NCBI GenBank assembly: GCA_030062745.1 | Contig: CP099841.1 | Coordinates: 23,253,398-23,317,397 of the forward strand | Length of the DNA: 64,000 nt | DNA from: Capitulum mitella | Lineage: Eukaryota; Arthropoda; Thecostraca; Pollicipedomorpha; Pollicipedidae | Direction of reading: 5' to 3' | In this document: piece after piece, positions 13,301 to 25,300 of the stretch | Numbering within the stretch: the first letter of the stretch is position 1 | How the letters are laid out: each line of letters starts with the position of its first letter | Notes under the pieces: generated by a model | The model's input: the letters and a program-made list of their open reading frames with translations, nothing else | Told to the model about the DNA's origin: nothing | Databases searched by the model: none | Program-made: the position numbers and the translations under genes

Positions 13301-16300
13301 TGCCGAATCTCGTCGGACGTCGAATCCTTATTTGCGGTAAAGGTCATCAGTTTAGATGTTGGTTAAGATGGCCGTTTCAGACTATTGAATTGCACCCAAG
13401 TGGCGGTTGAAGCAACACTGACGTCTTCGGTTCAGACAGTATTGACCATTGTTGTTTGAGTGTATGTTAAACACAGACGATTGCCTTCATTTGGGTCTGC
13501 AGATGGAACGTCTCACCGGGCTGTGGGAAACGACTTCTGACGCCATGGCGGCTGTCTGTGCGTCAAACTAGGCGCTTCGCTGTCCGTGTCATGAGGCCCG
13601 GTGCCAGCGCGAGGTGTCTCCGTGTCATACTGTGTACCGGTGTCGGAGTGTGTATCCCGGTGTCAGGCCGGGTGTCTCGGTGTCAGTCCGTGATCCAGCG
13701 TCGCGCTGACACGCGTCTCCGCCGGCAGCCCGTCGTTCCTGGAGGACGACCGGAAGCAGCGCCGCAAGAGGAGCAGCATCTTCTTCAGGAAGAAAAAGGT
13801 ACGTCTCTCCCGGCCACTATCGTGGGGGACGACCTGGGTCGCGACGTCCCGTAGTGTTGTGGCGCCGCAGGGCATGACGTCATGGCAGTCGGACGGGCGG
13901 GGCTTGGTCGGCCGCAAGGCTAAAACTTCATTAACTCCCGAGCACATGAAATACAGCTTTGAGAAGCACCAGGTGCATTGACCCTGGCCCGAACGTAGGC
14001 AGCTGGTAGGAATCGTTCTCCGGACGTCCCTCAAAAAAAAAAAAACAGCGGATGCCGGACAGGTGTTCAGTAGTCGGCGGTGCGCGAGCTCCTGACCTTC
14101 GGCACCGCCCGTGGACTGCTGCGTTCACCACGGCCCACCTGTGCAGTGTGGAACTGCTTATCCCTCCCTCTGGTGGTGCCTTCAGGGGATGGAAAATGCG
14201 GTAGCCAGTCTGCCGTCATCATCGTCATCACGTTTATTTCGTCCTCGTGCAATGTGCATTGCACCTGTCTAACCACAGGATCGATGCAGAGACCTGAGGG
14301 CCCAGATCTGGGCACCTTTCCCGGTCTCTCATAGAAGCCCCGCCCTCTGACCTCTGAGCAGAGTTGGGCCAGGCGAAATACGACCTGAGGATTCGTGACT
14401 GTCGTACGCGCCGTCAGCCACACCAGTAGCATGCTACTTTGATTTCATTATGTAATGTGACGTTAGCCGTTAGCCTTGCTGGCACGGTGAACGGGAACTG
14501 TTAAGTACTGGCAGGACTTTTCACCCTACATTCCCATCATTCTTGTGCCAAACATTAGTTTCGACCGATATAGATGTACTCAACATTATTAAACACTCGC
14601 GCTATGCACCAGACTGGTGCATAACTTGAGAGTCTTGAGTTTTGGATCTCGCAGTGCCAACTGCCAGACCGGAGGTGAAATGCACGCCCTTGTCACCACT
14701 CCTGAGCGCTGTTTCCTCGGCTCACGGCGCTGAAGATGGGCGTCAGCCGGTCTCGCCGTCGGAGGGGTTCGGATTTGGCCGCTGTCGCCGCTCGGCGGAT
14801 GGCCGTCTCGGCAGCGCAAACGCCGAACGGCAGGGCGGAGGGGTCAGAGCTGACGCATTTGCCCGAAAATAGCGCAACAGTGATACAGACCCACACGGCC
14901 GGACCGTTCAGCTTCCGTCTGCGGCGGAGAAACCTCACATGATGGCCGGCGAGCTCTGCAGCCCCCACTGTAGGGGGCGGGAATGGCTCGGACAATTGTG
15001 GACATTGACGGGCCCGGCCGAGCGCCGCTGACCCCTGCTCTGGCAGAGGTCACTCACGGACCGAGGACCCGGCAGAGACACGCTCCGCTCGCGGCGGACC
15101 CCGTCCTGCGCGCGGTGGGATGTCGTCTGCCGAAGGTGGAAGCCCCGACCTTGCACGGCAAGAGCCGTCGTCAGAGGTGTCACCTGTCCGATGTGGTGAG
15201 CTGCGTCGGAGGCGGAGTGGAGTGGTGTTTCTGCGGCCGAGTTGGCATCTGCCGCCGCTAAGCGCCGTCTTGTCCGGCGTGGCTGCGACAGGACCGCCGG
15301 CCGCACTGCGTCAGGGGTGCCGGTCGCTCCCCCCCCCCTTGCTATCCCCCGGCCCGGCGGCACACTGTCCGCACCGAAAGGTCACCGAAACACGACTGTT
15401 CTGTCGCTGCCGCCCCCTGTCATGGCGTTTTTTCCTATTTCGGGTGAATATGGACTTGCTTTTGAGTGGCATCTCGTAGCTTTTGTCAGATTTACTAGGA
15501 ATCATTCTGCATCATAAGTTTCCTTTTTATGAATGCAAAGATGTCAGCTTCTTCGTCGAGAACTTCTGAAGTGGTCTCTTCTTTGCTTTTGGAGAACAAG
15601 GAAAGTGGTCGTCCCGTGGGATTTACAACACTAGTGCAAAGCGGAACAACATTGGAATATAATGGCCTTTCGAAGTTTCCTTTTCGTGCTCCGATTCCCT
15701 GTCGATTAGTGCTAATGCCGTTGACGAGTGCTAATTGCAAACGCTAGTACCGGAAGACGGGCGATTCCTGCTGCACAACCGCCATCACTTCGGGCATCCT
15801 CCGGGGGATGTCGGCCGTCCGTTCAGTTCACCGTCCCCTTGAGGGGTGAGAATACGAGAATACGAAAAGAATACGGGAGGCTTAGTCCTTTGGACATCGT
15901 TCCGTTCGAAGGATGTATTCCACCAGACGGCTGGGTGGCGACTTGTCGGGCGTCGCGGGTCGTCAAACCCCGCCTCATCTGGAGAAGACCGCGACCTCAT
16001 CTGGGTAGAAGCCGTCCACGTCACCGAGAGGAGGGTTTTTCATGGGGATCGGACGTGCCGTCGTCACCTGCCGGCCAAATTGTGGTAATCTGTGGGCTGG
16101 CGGGGCGCGGTCAGCGGCAGACGTAGGCAGAGTCCGGGCCCATCGCGGACTTCCCCGTACCGTGGCAGATGCAAGCAACCGTGCAGGCTTTCTCTACAGT
16201 GTCGTGGTGTGTGAGCTGATCTTGTATTGAATGCGGCTGCTGAGTCGGCAGGGGCGCTGGGCGCTGAGACAGTGCAGCTGCTGAGCTAGGTCGACTGCTG

Positions 16301-19300
16301 AGCCGGCGCATCTACCGAGCCAGCCCGGCTGCTGATTTGGCACGACTGCCGGGTTATCGTGGTCGTTGGTTGTTGAAGCGCCAGCGCAACTGCTGATTCA
16401 GCGCATTTGCCTGGTCATCCTCGATACGGATTCGGCACGAGTGCTGACCAAACGTATTCTGCCGAGTCAGGACCTCGGTCACCTTGGCTGAGTTAGCGCT
16501 GCTGCTTAGCCAGATCAGCCGCTGGTGCGGCAGCTCTGCTGAGCTGACATGGCTTCTGAGATTCGACGCCTCTGAACGTACCTGCTCGGCCAGCACGCCT
16601 GCTTGTACACCTAGCTGCTGAAGTCTAGACTCGTTGATCGGCGCGGTCCGGTAGTCGCGACGTCTGTCCGGTGTCCAGCTGCCGTGGTGCATAGTCTCGG
16701 TTGGGAGTGTGTAGAAGCAGCGTCTAGTCGCTCCTCCTAATGTTTGCAACATTAGGAGGTCAGCGATGAGGGTGTCGCGGGCCGCCGCAGCCGTGTCTTC
16801 CGGGCTTGACAGGCCGGTCCAGACCGCGCCGTGGTCTCTAGACTGGGAGCGCCCTGGCCGTCCCTGCCGAGGACGGACCGGCCCGGAGCGTGCGTTGAGA
16901 GGCCCATTGCCCTCGGTGCCGCCTCCGTGCCTGTTCGGACGGGACGGACGGGCCCGGAGCGTGGCCGTGCGGAGAGAAGCTCGATGCCCGTCGCGGCGGC
17001 GGCACGTGTCGGAGCGGCCGGCGGACGTGCTCGCTTGCCCACTTGGCCGTCCCGAAGGCGGCTCTGGAGGCTGCTCGGCGCCGCTCGGGACGCCTCCCGG
17101 GCGCGAGTCGATGGATTCGGCCGTAAAGTGGGTCGCTAGGAGTCGGCTGCACGTGTCCGACTGGGAAAACGCTTCTTTGGAGCGTTCGGCTCGATGCTGG
17201 GACTCTCCGCGGGCAGGTTTGGATAACCGGCTGCGTTGTTGTTTCGGAGTTTTCCGTAACGACGTACGTTACCGTATAACATACTGCAGGCTGCTGGGCA
17301 AGATACACTTGCCTCATTTCGGTCTCAGCGCCACACCTCGCGTGTTCGCGGAGGGCGCCTGAAGTGGACAACAGTGGCAGGCTTCCTCTCGGTTGAGTCT
17401 TGCTCGGCGCCGAGCTTTATTATTACGGCCTGGCGTGTCAGCCAAGTGCCCCCCCCCCCCTCGAGCTGCCGAGTTCCCCCGATGAACCCGTGGCCATTAT
17501 CCCGCCGCGTCGTGCTGTGATACTCTGTACCCACGCCGGCGTGCGGCGGGCCGGCCTGAACCCATTGACGCGGCCTCACATGATGGCGACGCTCTGCGGA
17601 GCTCCTGAACCCTCCGACCCGGCCTCACATGATGGCGACGCTCTGCGGAGCTCCTGAACCCTCCGACCCAGCCTCACATGATGGCGACGCTCTGCAGAGC
17701 TCCTGAACCCTCCGACCCGGCCTGACATGATGGCGACACTCTGCGGAGCTCCTGAACCCTCCGACCCGGCCTGACATGATGGCGACGCTCTGCGGAGCTC
17801 CGCCGGCTCGGCGAACCGAACGTCCCCCGCTGGCGGGCGCAGCGCTGTACCCCTCCCCCTCCAACTGCGCGCTCCCCGCGCTCCTTACGGTAATGTCATC
17901 GGGGCCGGCTGCCGACCGGAGCCTGTGTGACGTCACGGGCAGGGAAGAGACCGCCTCTCTCCCTCCCTCCGTCCCAGACAGGGAACGGGCCGCCTCCCTC
18001 CCTCCGTCCCAGACGGGGACAGACCTCCTCCCTCCTTCCCTCCGCCCTTCATAGTCAGGGAACAGGTCTCCTTCCATCCCTTCGCTCCAGACAAGGAACG
18101 GACCGCCTCTCTCTCTCTCTCTCCCTCCGCCCCAGACAGGGGACGGGTCCCCTCCCTCCTTGACAGGGAACGGGCCGCCTCTCCCTCCGAGACTGCAGAG
18201 CACGGGAGAGTCCTCATTGTCGTGTAGTTGTGTCTGGAAGGCCAGGGGTTTGTCGATACGCGGTCGGATCGTTTATTAATTACCTTTCCCGTGCTGATCG
18301 CAGCCAACTCATCCAACCGCCCGTGGAGAACGTGTGCATTATCTTTTCACTCGCTGAACTGCATCGTTATCGTTTCGCGCGCTCCTCACGCTCCCTCTTG
18401 GTCACTCTTATCACTCTCCTCTACTTTTTCGTGTTCTTCTGTCACCCTTCCCACTTTTCTTCTCCCGCTTTCCTTTCTTCCTTTCATCTTTTTATCATCT
18501 TTCCCTCTTTGTACCTCCTCTTTCCTTCCTCTCTCCTCTCCTTACTCTTTCTTTTCTGTCCCTCCTTTCCCTCCCTCCCTCCCTCGCTGCTCCTCCCCCT
18601 CTGCCCTGTCATCTCATCAGTGTCACAGTGAGCCTCTGGTCGGAGTTGCTGCGTGTGAATGGCTCTGACTGATGACGACCGGCGGCCGGGCCCGCCGCGG
18701 CGCCGCGAATCCTCCGCCGCCGCCGGCCGCACAGAGGTGCCGCCGCCCACCGGTACACGCCGCGTCAGGTCGATACGCTCCGCCCGTCTGTGAAGCCCTG
18801 CTGTCCGGACGGCGCCGGGACGCGCTCGGTCCAGGCCGTCCAGGCCGGCTGGCCGGGCACGTGCCGTCGTCTGCCGGCGGGCGACGGGCTGTCGGCGGGC
18901 TGTCGTCCTCTGGCCGCTCGGTCAGGCCGTCCAGGCCGGATGGCGGGCCATGTGCCGGCTTCTCTGGCAGGCGGCGAGCTGACGATGGTACGGCGACAGC
19001 TGTCCGCTGACGGAACTGTCCGAGGTTTCCCTCGTCGGCCCGGGCGGCTTTTCGCCTTGTGTCGTTTGTCCGTTGTCAGTTCCCAAGGTGCATTATCGTT
19101 TGCACTGTGTTTGCTCTATTTGTGCTCGGCTCCGGGATTTGCTGGGCTCCGGGCGTTGCCCTCTTTCCTTTGCGCCTCTACGAACATAGGCCATTACCTC
19201 GACGGTGTCAGTAGCTCCTGTTACGTTCTTGTCATTCATTGTCTCATTACTGTCCACAGTTTGATGTCCTGTCCCATCGCTTTGCGATCAGTCTCGTCGC

Positions 19301-22300
19301 CGTCTTGGAAGCTGTGCCCCCGAGCACAGTGCCCCCTGTGACCATGCTTCTCGGTCCGGAAGGTGTGCCGGTAACGGGATCGTTAGTGTGCCGACTTGCA
19401 TCCTCTGTTACATCTCTCGCCGGGCGCCCGCCCGCGCTCCCGGCGTTCGTCCCCTGACGCGTCCCCCGGCTCCGTTCGCAGGACAAGGAGAAGGCCAAGA
19501 AGCACACGCAGTCGCTGACGCTGCTGCAGCGCGGCTCGCAGGCGGTGGCCAGCGGCCGCTGGCTCAACAACACCACGCTGACCGCGCCCAAGGTCTCGCC
19601 GCCGATCGCCGACTTCGGACGAAAGTGAGTGGGGAGCGGGCGGCGGCGGCGGCGTCGGGTCCGCGTGCGGTCCGCTCGCGGCTGGTGAGGGCGCCGCCTC
19701 GGGGTGGTGGGCGCTCCGCGGCCGTCCGTTTTAGACATGGACGTTCGTTTCTGCCGGGGCTAGCTGTGCGACGCGTCGTGGTGACGCACGGCGCCTCGTG
19801 GGACGCGAAGTGGGTTACCTTCGGCGTACGGACGGGACGGGCCTATGGCTGGGTGGGCTGGTAGGTTGTGTGCTGTTGTTCCGAGAGCGTCGGGCGGGAT
19901 CTGCCACGCCCTTCAGAGCGCTTGCGTGGTTGCGGGAGAATTTGTTGTACTTCCTCGTCCCGGTCCCGGACCATCAGGGCCACGGCGTGGGTTGGCCAGT
20001 TTGCCGGTGACTGCCGTGCCACTGTGCCGCCTGGTGAGCGTACGTGCCCGGTTTGGGAGCCGGTTCAGTTCTGTGGGCCTCGCCGAGAGGGGTCGGAGGG
20101 ATGTCGTCGTGGTGCTGCGGTTGGCGCGGCATCTGTATGATACGCCTGCATGGGGTTGCATGCGGGCGTCAGTGTTCCCTCGGTTCCCGGCCGGAACGGC
20201 GGCCATCTCCGCTGCGACGGCGGCGGCGGCGGCGGCGGCCGCCCGCGCCCTCTGCTCCCGACAGGCCGGGTCTCTGTGCCGTGCGGAGGGACTGGCCTCG
20301 TTGGGTGTCGGCGTCGGTGGCAGCCCGCAGCTGATCAGTGTGCCCAGCCGCAGCGCTTCGATCCTGATCCGTCCCCGTCCTGGCCTGCCTCCGGCCCGTC
20401 CGCAGTCCTCTCCTGACGTGGCGGCGTTACGTGCTGGTCGAGCGGTCCGCGAGCGGGTCCGGTGGCCGGCAGCGCGCGGCGCGTGTGCGGGGAAAGGGAG
20501 GGACGGGGACGCGTGGTACAAGACCGGCGCGCTGACCTGTCTCTGGCATTGCTAGCTGCAGCTCGCCCACGCGCCTGCTGGCGGCCGGCCTCAGCGGTGG
20601 CCGCAGCCAGTGGCGGCGCGTGGCCGTCAAGCTGGGCGTCAAGTAAGTGGCGCGGCGCGGCCGGGGCACGCGACCGCCCGGCGTCCGGCCGCCCTAGACG
20701 GCTGGCTGTGCTGCCTGCGGCCCCAGTGGGGGTGGCTCTCGGCCGGGCCGGCTGCCGGCTGCCTGGCCGTGGCGCGCGGCCCGGCGCCGCTCGCTGGCCG
20801 GAGCTCGTGCGGACAGCGGCGGCCGGGCGGCCCCTGCACGGCGCATGTGCCCTCCCTCTGGACCGCGGCCGATGGCCGGCCGCGAGCCCGGCCGCTGCCG
20901 GCGACCCCCCAGAGACCGCCGGGTCGCCGACAGCGCGGGGCCTTGCTCCGCAGCCCGGCAGATGTTACTCTCACCAGTGCCGGTGGCCGACGCGAGTAGC
21001 CAGTCTCACGAGAAAGTCTCTCAGTAGTTTTTATCTTTTCATGGTACTTTTCTCGCGAACTGTAGCGTCATCTCTGGCTGAGATCTTTCGCCGCTTCGTT
21101 TCCTCTTCTCGCCTTCGGTTCCTACCTGCGCACTTTCTCTCGCCCGTCTTGCCAGCTGTGCTCGTTGTGCTCCCGGCAACTAGCTATGGTTTACGCAAAT
21201 GTGGTATTATTCTAGGTGTTGTGTTTTGGTGTTCATGCGCCTTTTTTCCTGTGCGATGTTTGTGGTCGGATTTTTTCTTCGCTTTATCGGCCGTCTCGTT
21301 GCCTTGTGTGCGTGAACAACGTGTGTTGCCGTTGCGTTCATGTGTCATTCGGTCATTGCCGTAGCTTCGGGTGTGCCAAAAGCGCTACTGTTGCTGGCCC
21401 GGCATCGCGTGAGCACCGCAGTTTGTGAACCCCTGAATCGTTCTCGCGGCCACATACCGACGCCGATTAGATTACAGTGGTCGGCGCGTTGGTCTGCCAA
21501 TACCTGGACATTTCACAGAGCAATCGCGTTTGTTTCAGCAAATCCACGTCGGACATGGAAGACCCGCTCTTGTGAGTACGCCTTTCTCGTGTTTCGGCCG
21601 ATGTGACGGCGCGACATCTCTGGCGCCGGCATGTGCTCCGTTTCTCAGATATTGCCCGCCTTTTATCCGCATTCCACGGTCTTTGTGTCGGTGACGTAGG
21701 TCGTAAAGTCAGACGGTCGTGCTGTTCAGTCGATACGTGCATGCCAGCCGTCCGCCGGCGGCCTTGCAGTGCTTCCACCGGTGCCGCTCGGACAGCGTTT
21801 CCTGCCGGACGCACCCGCCGCTCCGGTGCCGTTTTTACCGGGTTCGTTCCCGCCGTTTCAGACAATATGACGCCGCCAGCTTCGCGGACCCGTTTGACGG
21901 TGAGTGATGCGGAGGCTGACCGACCGCCGCCGCTCCGGGCCCGCTGCATGCATGGGTCGCGCCCTGCGTGAATGTGTTGGTCCGCGCCGTGACTTTCGGG
22001 AGGAGGCTGTTGTCAGTTTGAGCGTAAGGCTCCGTTCATTGTTGCGTCGTCGGTGTGCGGAAGTTTCTCCCTATGTCCAGCGTGAAAAGTAGGGCGAACG
22101 TGAAAAGAAATCGGATCATCTTCCACTTGCCTATGTTATGGACAAAGAGTTCGACTAGCTTTTTTAATTTTTACATGACTTTCTAGTGATGTCGTGATGG
22201 TGTTCTATTTTGACGCGAGCGCTCAGGGAACGTGGATGAAAACATTCAATTCATTTACGTCGCGGTTTTCTGATGCAATTGGCTTGTTGGAAGTAGTGTT

Positions 22301-25300
22301 TTTGCGCTGTGAGGAAAGTTACCCGACCAGCAGTTTCCAGAATGTCTCGGAAGTCACGTCCCGGGCGGGAATATTTGGATCATCGGGTGTTTCTTGGAGT
22401 TGTCTCAAATTCACGACTTTTTAAGTTAACCAGGACCGAATTCTGACTGACTACAGTCTGCCAGTGCTGGCCTTTCCTCGTCGGTTAAGGTCAAGGGGTT
22501 TGAAACGGTTACAGGGACGGTTAAGATCTCCTTCGTCATTGTTAACGATGAAGCGCCCACTCAGACCGTAAATACGTAAATGTCCCCACCCCTGGCCCCG
22601 CTGTCGCCGCACTCTGTTATTACGCCCCACGCTAGGGCAGTGCGGGTGTGAGCGTGGGTGCGGGTGCGGGTGTGAGTCGTGAGTGCGTGTGCGTGTGTGG
22701 CGTGTGTCGGTCTGCGCTGACCGCCGCCCTGCTGCCGCCAGCGCCGGTCATGTCGCTGGGAGACATGGCGGACGACCCCGACCTGAAGCTGCTCGACGAG
22801 GAGTCGGAGGCCTGGAGCGGCTCCGTCGACAGGAAGGTCAGTGGGCGGCCGGGCCCGCGGCCGTGGGCGCAGCGCTGTGCCGGCGGGCGGCGGTGGGCCG
22901 TGCGCTCGTGCCCTGCGTGTGGCGACCTGGTGTGGCGTGGCCTCTGCAATGCCTGCAAACGACTCCTCCGGCCTGGGAGACCGCACTGGGTACCGGTGGC
23001 GCGGGACATTCAGAAAACAGAAGATTGTTTTTCCTTAATAACATCCGTCTAAGCCATGTACGTGCTACTTTCGGGAAACTTGTGCGTCCTGTTAAAACTT
23101 TCGTGGTAATCCACGGTCAAGGGTCACTGACATTCGGTGTGAGTTATAAGGTCGCAGGAAATATTTTCGGTCGAAATTGCTGAGGGCCGGTAGTTGCAAA
23201 TTGTTGTAAAATGAGGCACTTCGTTGGCAAGTCAGATAACCTGTTAAAAGTCAGTGTGTTAGTGTCCTTTGCCTTTTATGGGCCGTATTTTGGCCGTTAT
23301 GGCCTTGATGCCGGCAAGCCGAAGCAGCTCTTGGATAGATAATCCCCGCCAACCCGCGGCGCTTACCGAGAATCCGACACCCACCTGCCGGCGGTGGCCC
23401 TGTGCGTGGGTTTTTGTATGTGCGTGCTTTTTGGATAGATAATCCCCGCCAACCCGCGGCGCTTACCGACAATCCGACACGCGCCCCCAGCGGTGGCCCC
23501 TGTGCGTGGCCCCCGTCCAGCGTTTTTGGCGCCGCAGTCTGGCGTCCCTCTCCGGGCGAGAACCGTCGATGCGTCACGCGTGACGCACTGGCCGTTGGCC
23601 GTCGCGGCCTCGTCACGCCTCCCTTCGGCCATGCCGCAATGCTGACGTGAGGCAGGAGCCGGAGAAGGCGGGGCCTGAAGGAGGTGTCTGCGCCAGTGAC
23701 ACGTGTGGTCCGCTGCGGCCCGCGCTGAATTAGCTATGCTGTATCGCGATTCGCGTCTTTGCCGGACGACTCGTGGCGCCGGTGGGTTCGCCTGGTCATG
23801 CACGTGCCGGTTCTATGGCGAAGGCGGCGCTAGGCCCATGTGACGTATGCGTATCCGCCTTGTTAGAGAGTGGGTTGTTTTGATCTCAAAACGCCTGCCG
23901 AATGGTCGGATTACTGGTGGTGCCCGTATGCCATAAATTTCACGATCACAGCCGCTGCAGCATTTCACCGTGACGTATGACGTCCGGCAAATCAGAAACA
24001 TTTGGTTAACATCTCCCTAAAGCCGCTATTTCTGGAGCGATCTGGGAGGCTGGCAGAGGGCTGCGAGTCGCTTCAGCGCGCCGACGGGCGCACGGTACGG
24101 CCGTGCGATATCTCTCTGAAGCGGCGGCCGCCCTATCAGATCGCCTTTGAGTGTCATCGGAGCCGGTCCTTTGTGATGCTGCGCCCGCCGGCTGCGGCCA
24201 TCTGAGACTCAACGGCTGGGGCCGGAAGGAGCAGCGGGCCTCTCCCGCCTCACTGTACCAGGTCCTCTCCCTGCACTTTACGGGCTCCTCTCCCCTCACT
24301 GCACCTGCCCTGCTCCCCTCACTGCATCGGCTCGTCTCCTCCCACTGCTCCGGCTCCTCTCCCTTCACTGCAGCGGCTCCTCTCCCCTTACTTGACTTGT
24401 CCCTCTTCTCTCACTGCACCGGCTCCTCCCCTCACCGTACCGGCTCCCCTCACAGCAGCGGCTCCTCCCCCGACTGTGCCGAACCTTCTCCCCTCACTAC
24501 ACCGGCTCTCCCCTCACTCTGTCGGCTCCTCTCCCCGCACTGTACCGGCACGGCCGTGGCCTGGCGGCGCCGGCGTTTGGCTTTAGAGGCGCGCGGCGTT
24601 CGATTCCGCCCGCGCTCTCCGCTTTGTTTTTCACTGTGGCGATTGAGGGGCGACGTGATGAAGTTAGTGCGCCAACGGTACCCGGCGGAGTCCGAGTGGA
24701 GCTGGAGCGGACTGCCGGGCCAGGAGGACGGAAATGGAGACTGCCGAACTGGCGGGACAAATCCCTGTAACGGTCCCCGGGCTCCCTCTGGAGGACCTGG
24801 GGAAGGTCTGTGGCGGATCTGGGGATGTCTGGGCGGCGATCTGCCCGTGTCAGCCGGCGGTTTTCTCTGGGGCTCAGACTCCGAAGTGGCGGTCGAAGTC
24901 TGGGGCCACTCCAGAGCCGCCGGCAGCGACTTTTTCGCCGACGTCGCGGCGTCCAGCCGAGCGGAAGTTGCCGATCCGGACCGGGCCTGTCAGCGGGAGG
25001 CCGGCGGCTTCGTGCTGATGGACGCCGCCGACGGCCGCCGCTGGGTGGCGGCAGACAGGCCGGCGCCGGCCGACGCCGACGGCCGACGGCCGACTTCCGG
25101 CCGTCTGCCGCCGTCAGGGTCGCCCGGGACGGCGCCCCGACCGACCCTGTGGACCCCGACGGATGGCCAGAGCCGGTCGGGCCGGCCCCGGCGTGGCCAC
25201 GGTCTCCGCTCTGTGGCGTGCGAAGGGCGCGAGAGGCCGAGGAGATGGATCACGCTTGAACTTTGGCCATTCCGATCTGAGGGTTGATAAGGGTGTTGAG

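Larger units (their letters stand above)
13799..19481. other. Long intron (5.7 kb) between exons 6 and 7
   Basis: No exon is supported and phase 0 continuity does not require one, though a cassette exon cannot be excluded. It contains a poly-A run near 14,033, CTGCTGA-rich degenerate repeats at 16,220-16,740, a poly-C run near 17,450, a 49-bp tandem repeat (17,573-17,803), 'ccctccgtcccagacaggga'-type repeats (17,950-18,180) and a pyrimidine-rich tract (18,390-18,600). Confidence 0.6.

Noticed and set aside
17573..17803. CRISPR-like array of regularly spaced repeats
   Set aside because: The whole 49-bp unit is repeated, including the supposed spacers.
18228..18668. Hydrophobic Phe/Ser/Leu-rich open frame
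   Set aside because: It translates a pyrimidine-rich intronic tract and has no signal or domain features beyond composition.
20462..21364. 300-codon plus-strand open frame
   Set aside because: It crosses exon 8 in a different frame and continues through intron; composition is that of GC-rich non-coding DNA.
24151..25287. 378-codon plus-strand open frame
   Set aside because: Its first half translates a ~20-bp degenerate repeat and the rest is CpG-rich intron; it shares no splice site or phase with the gene.
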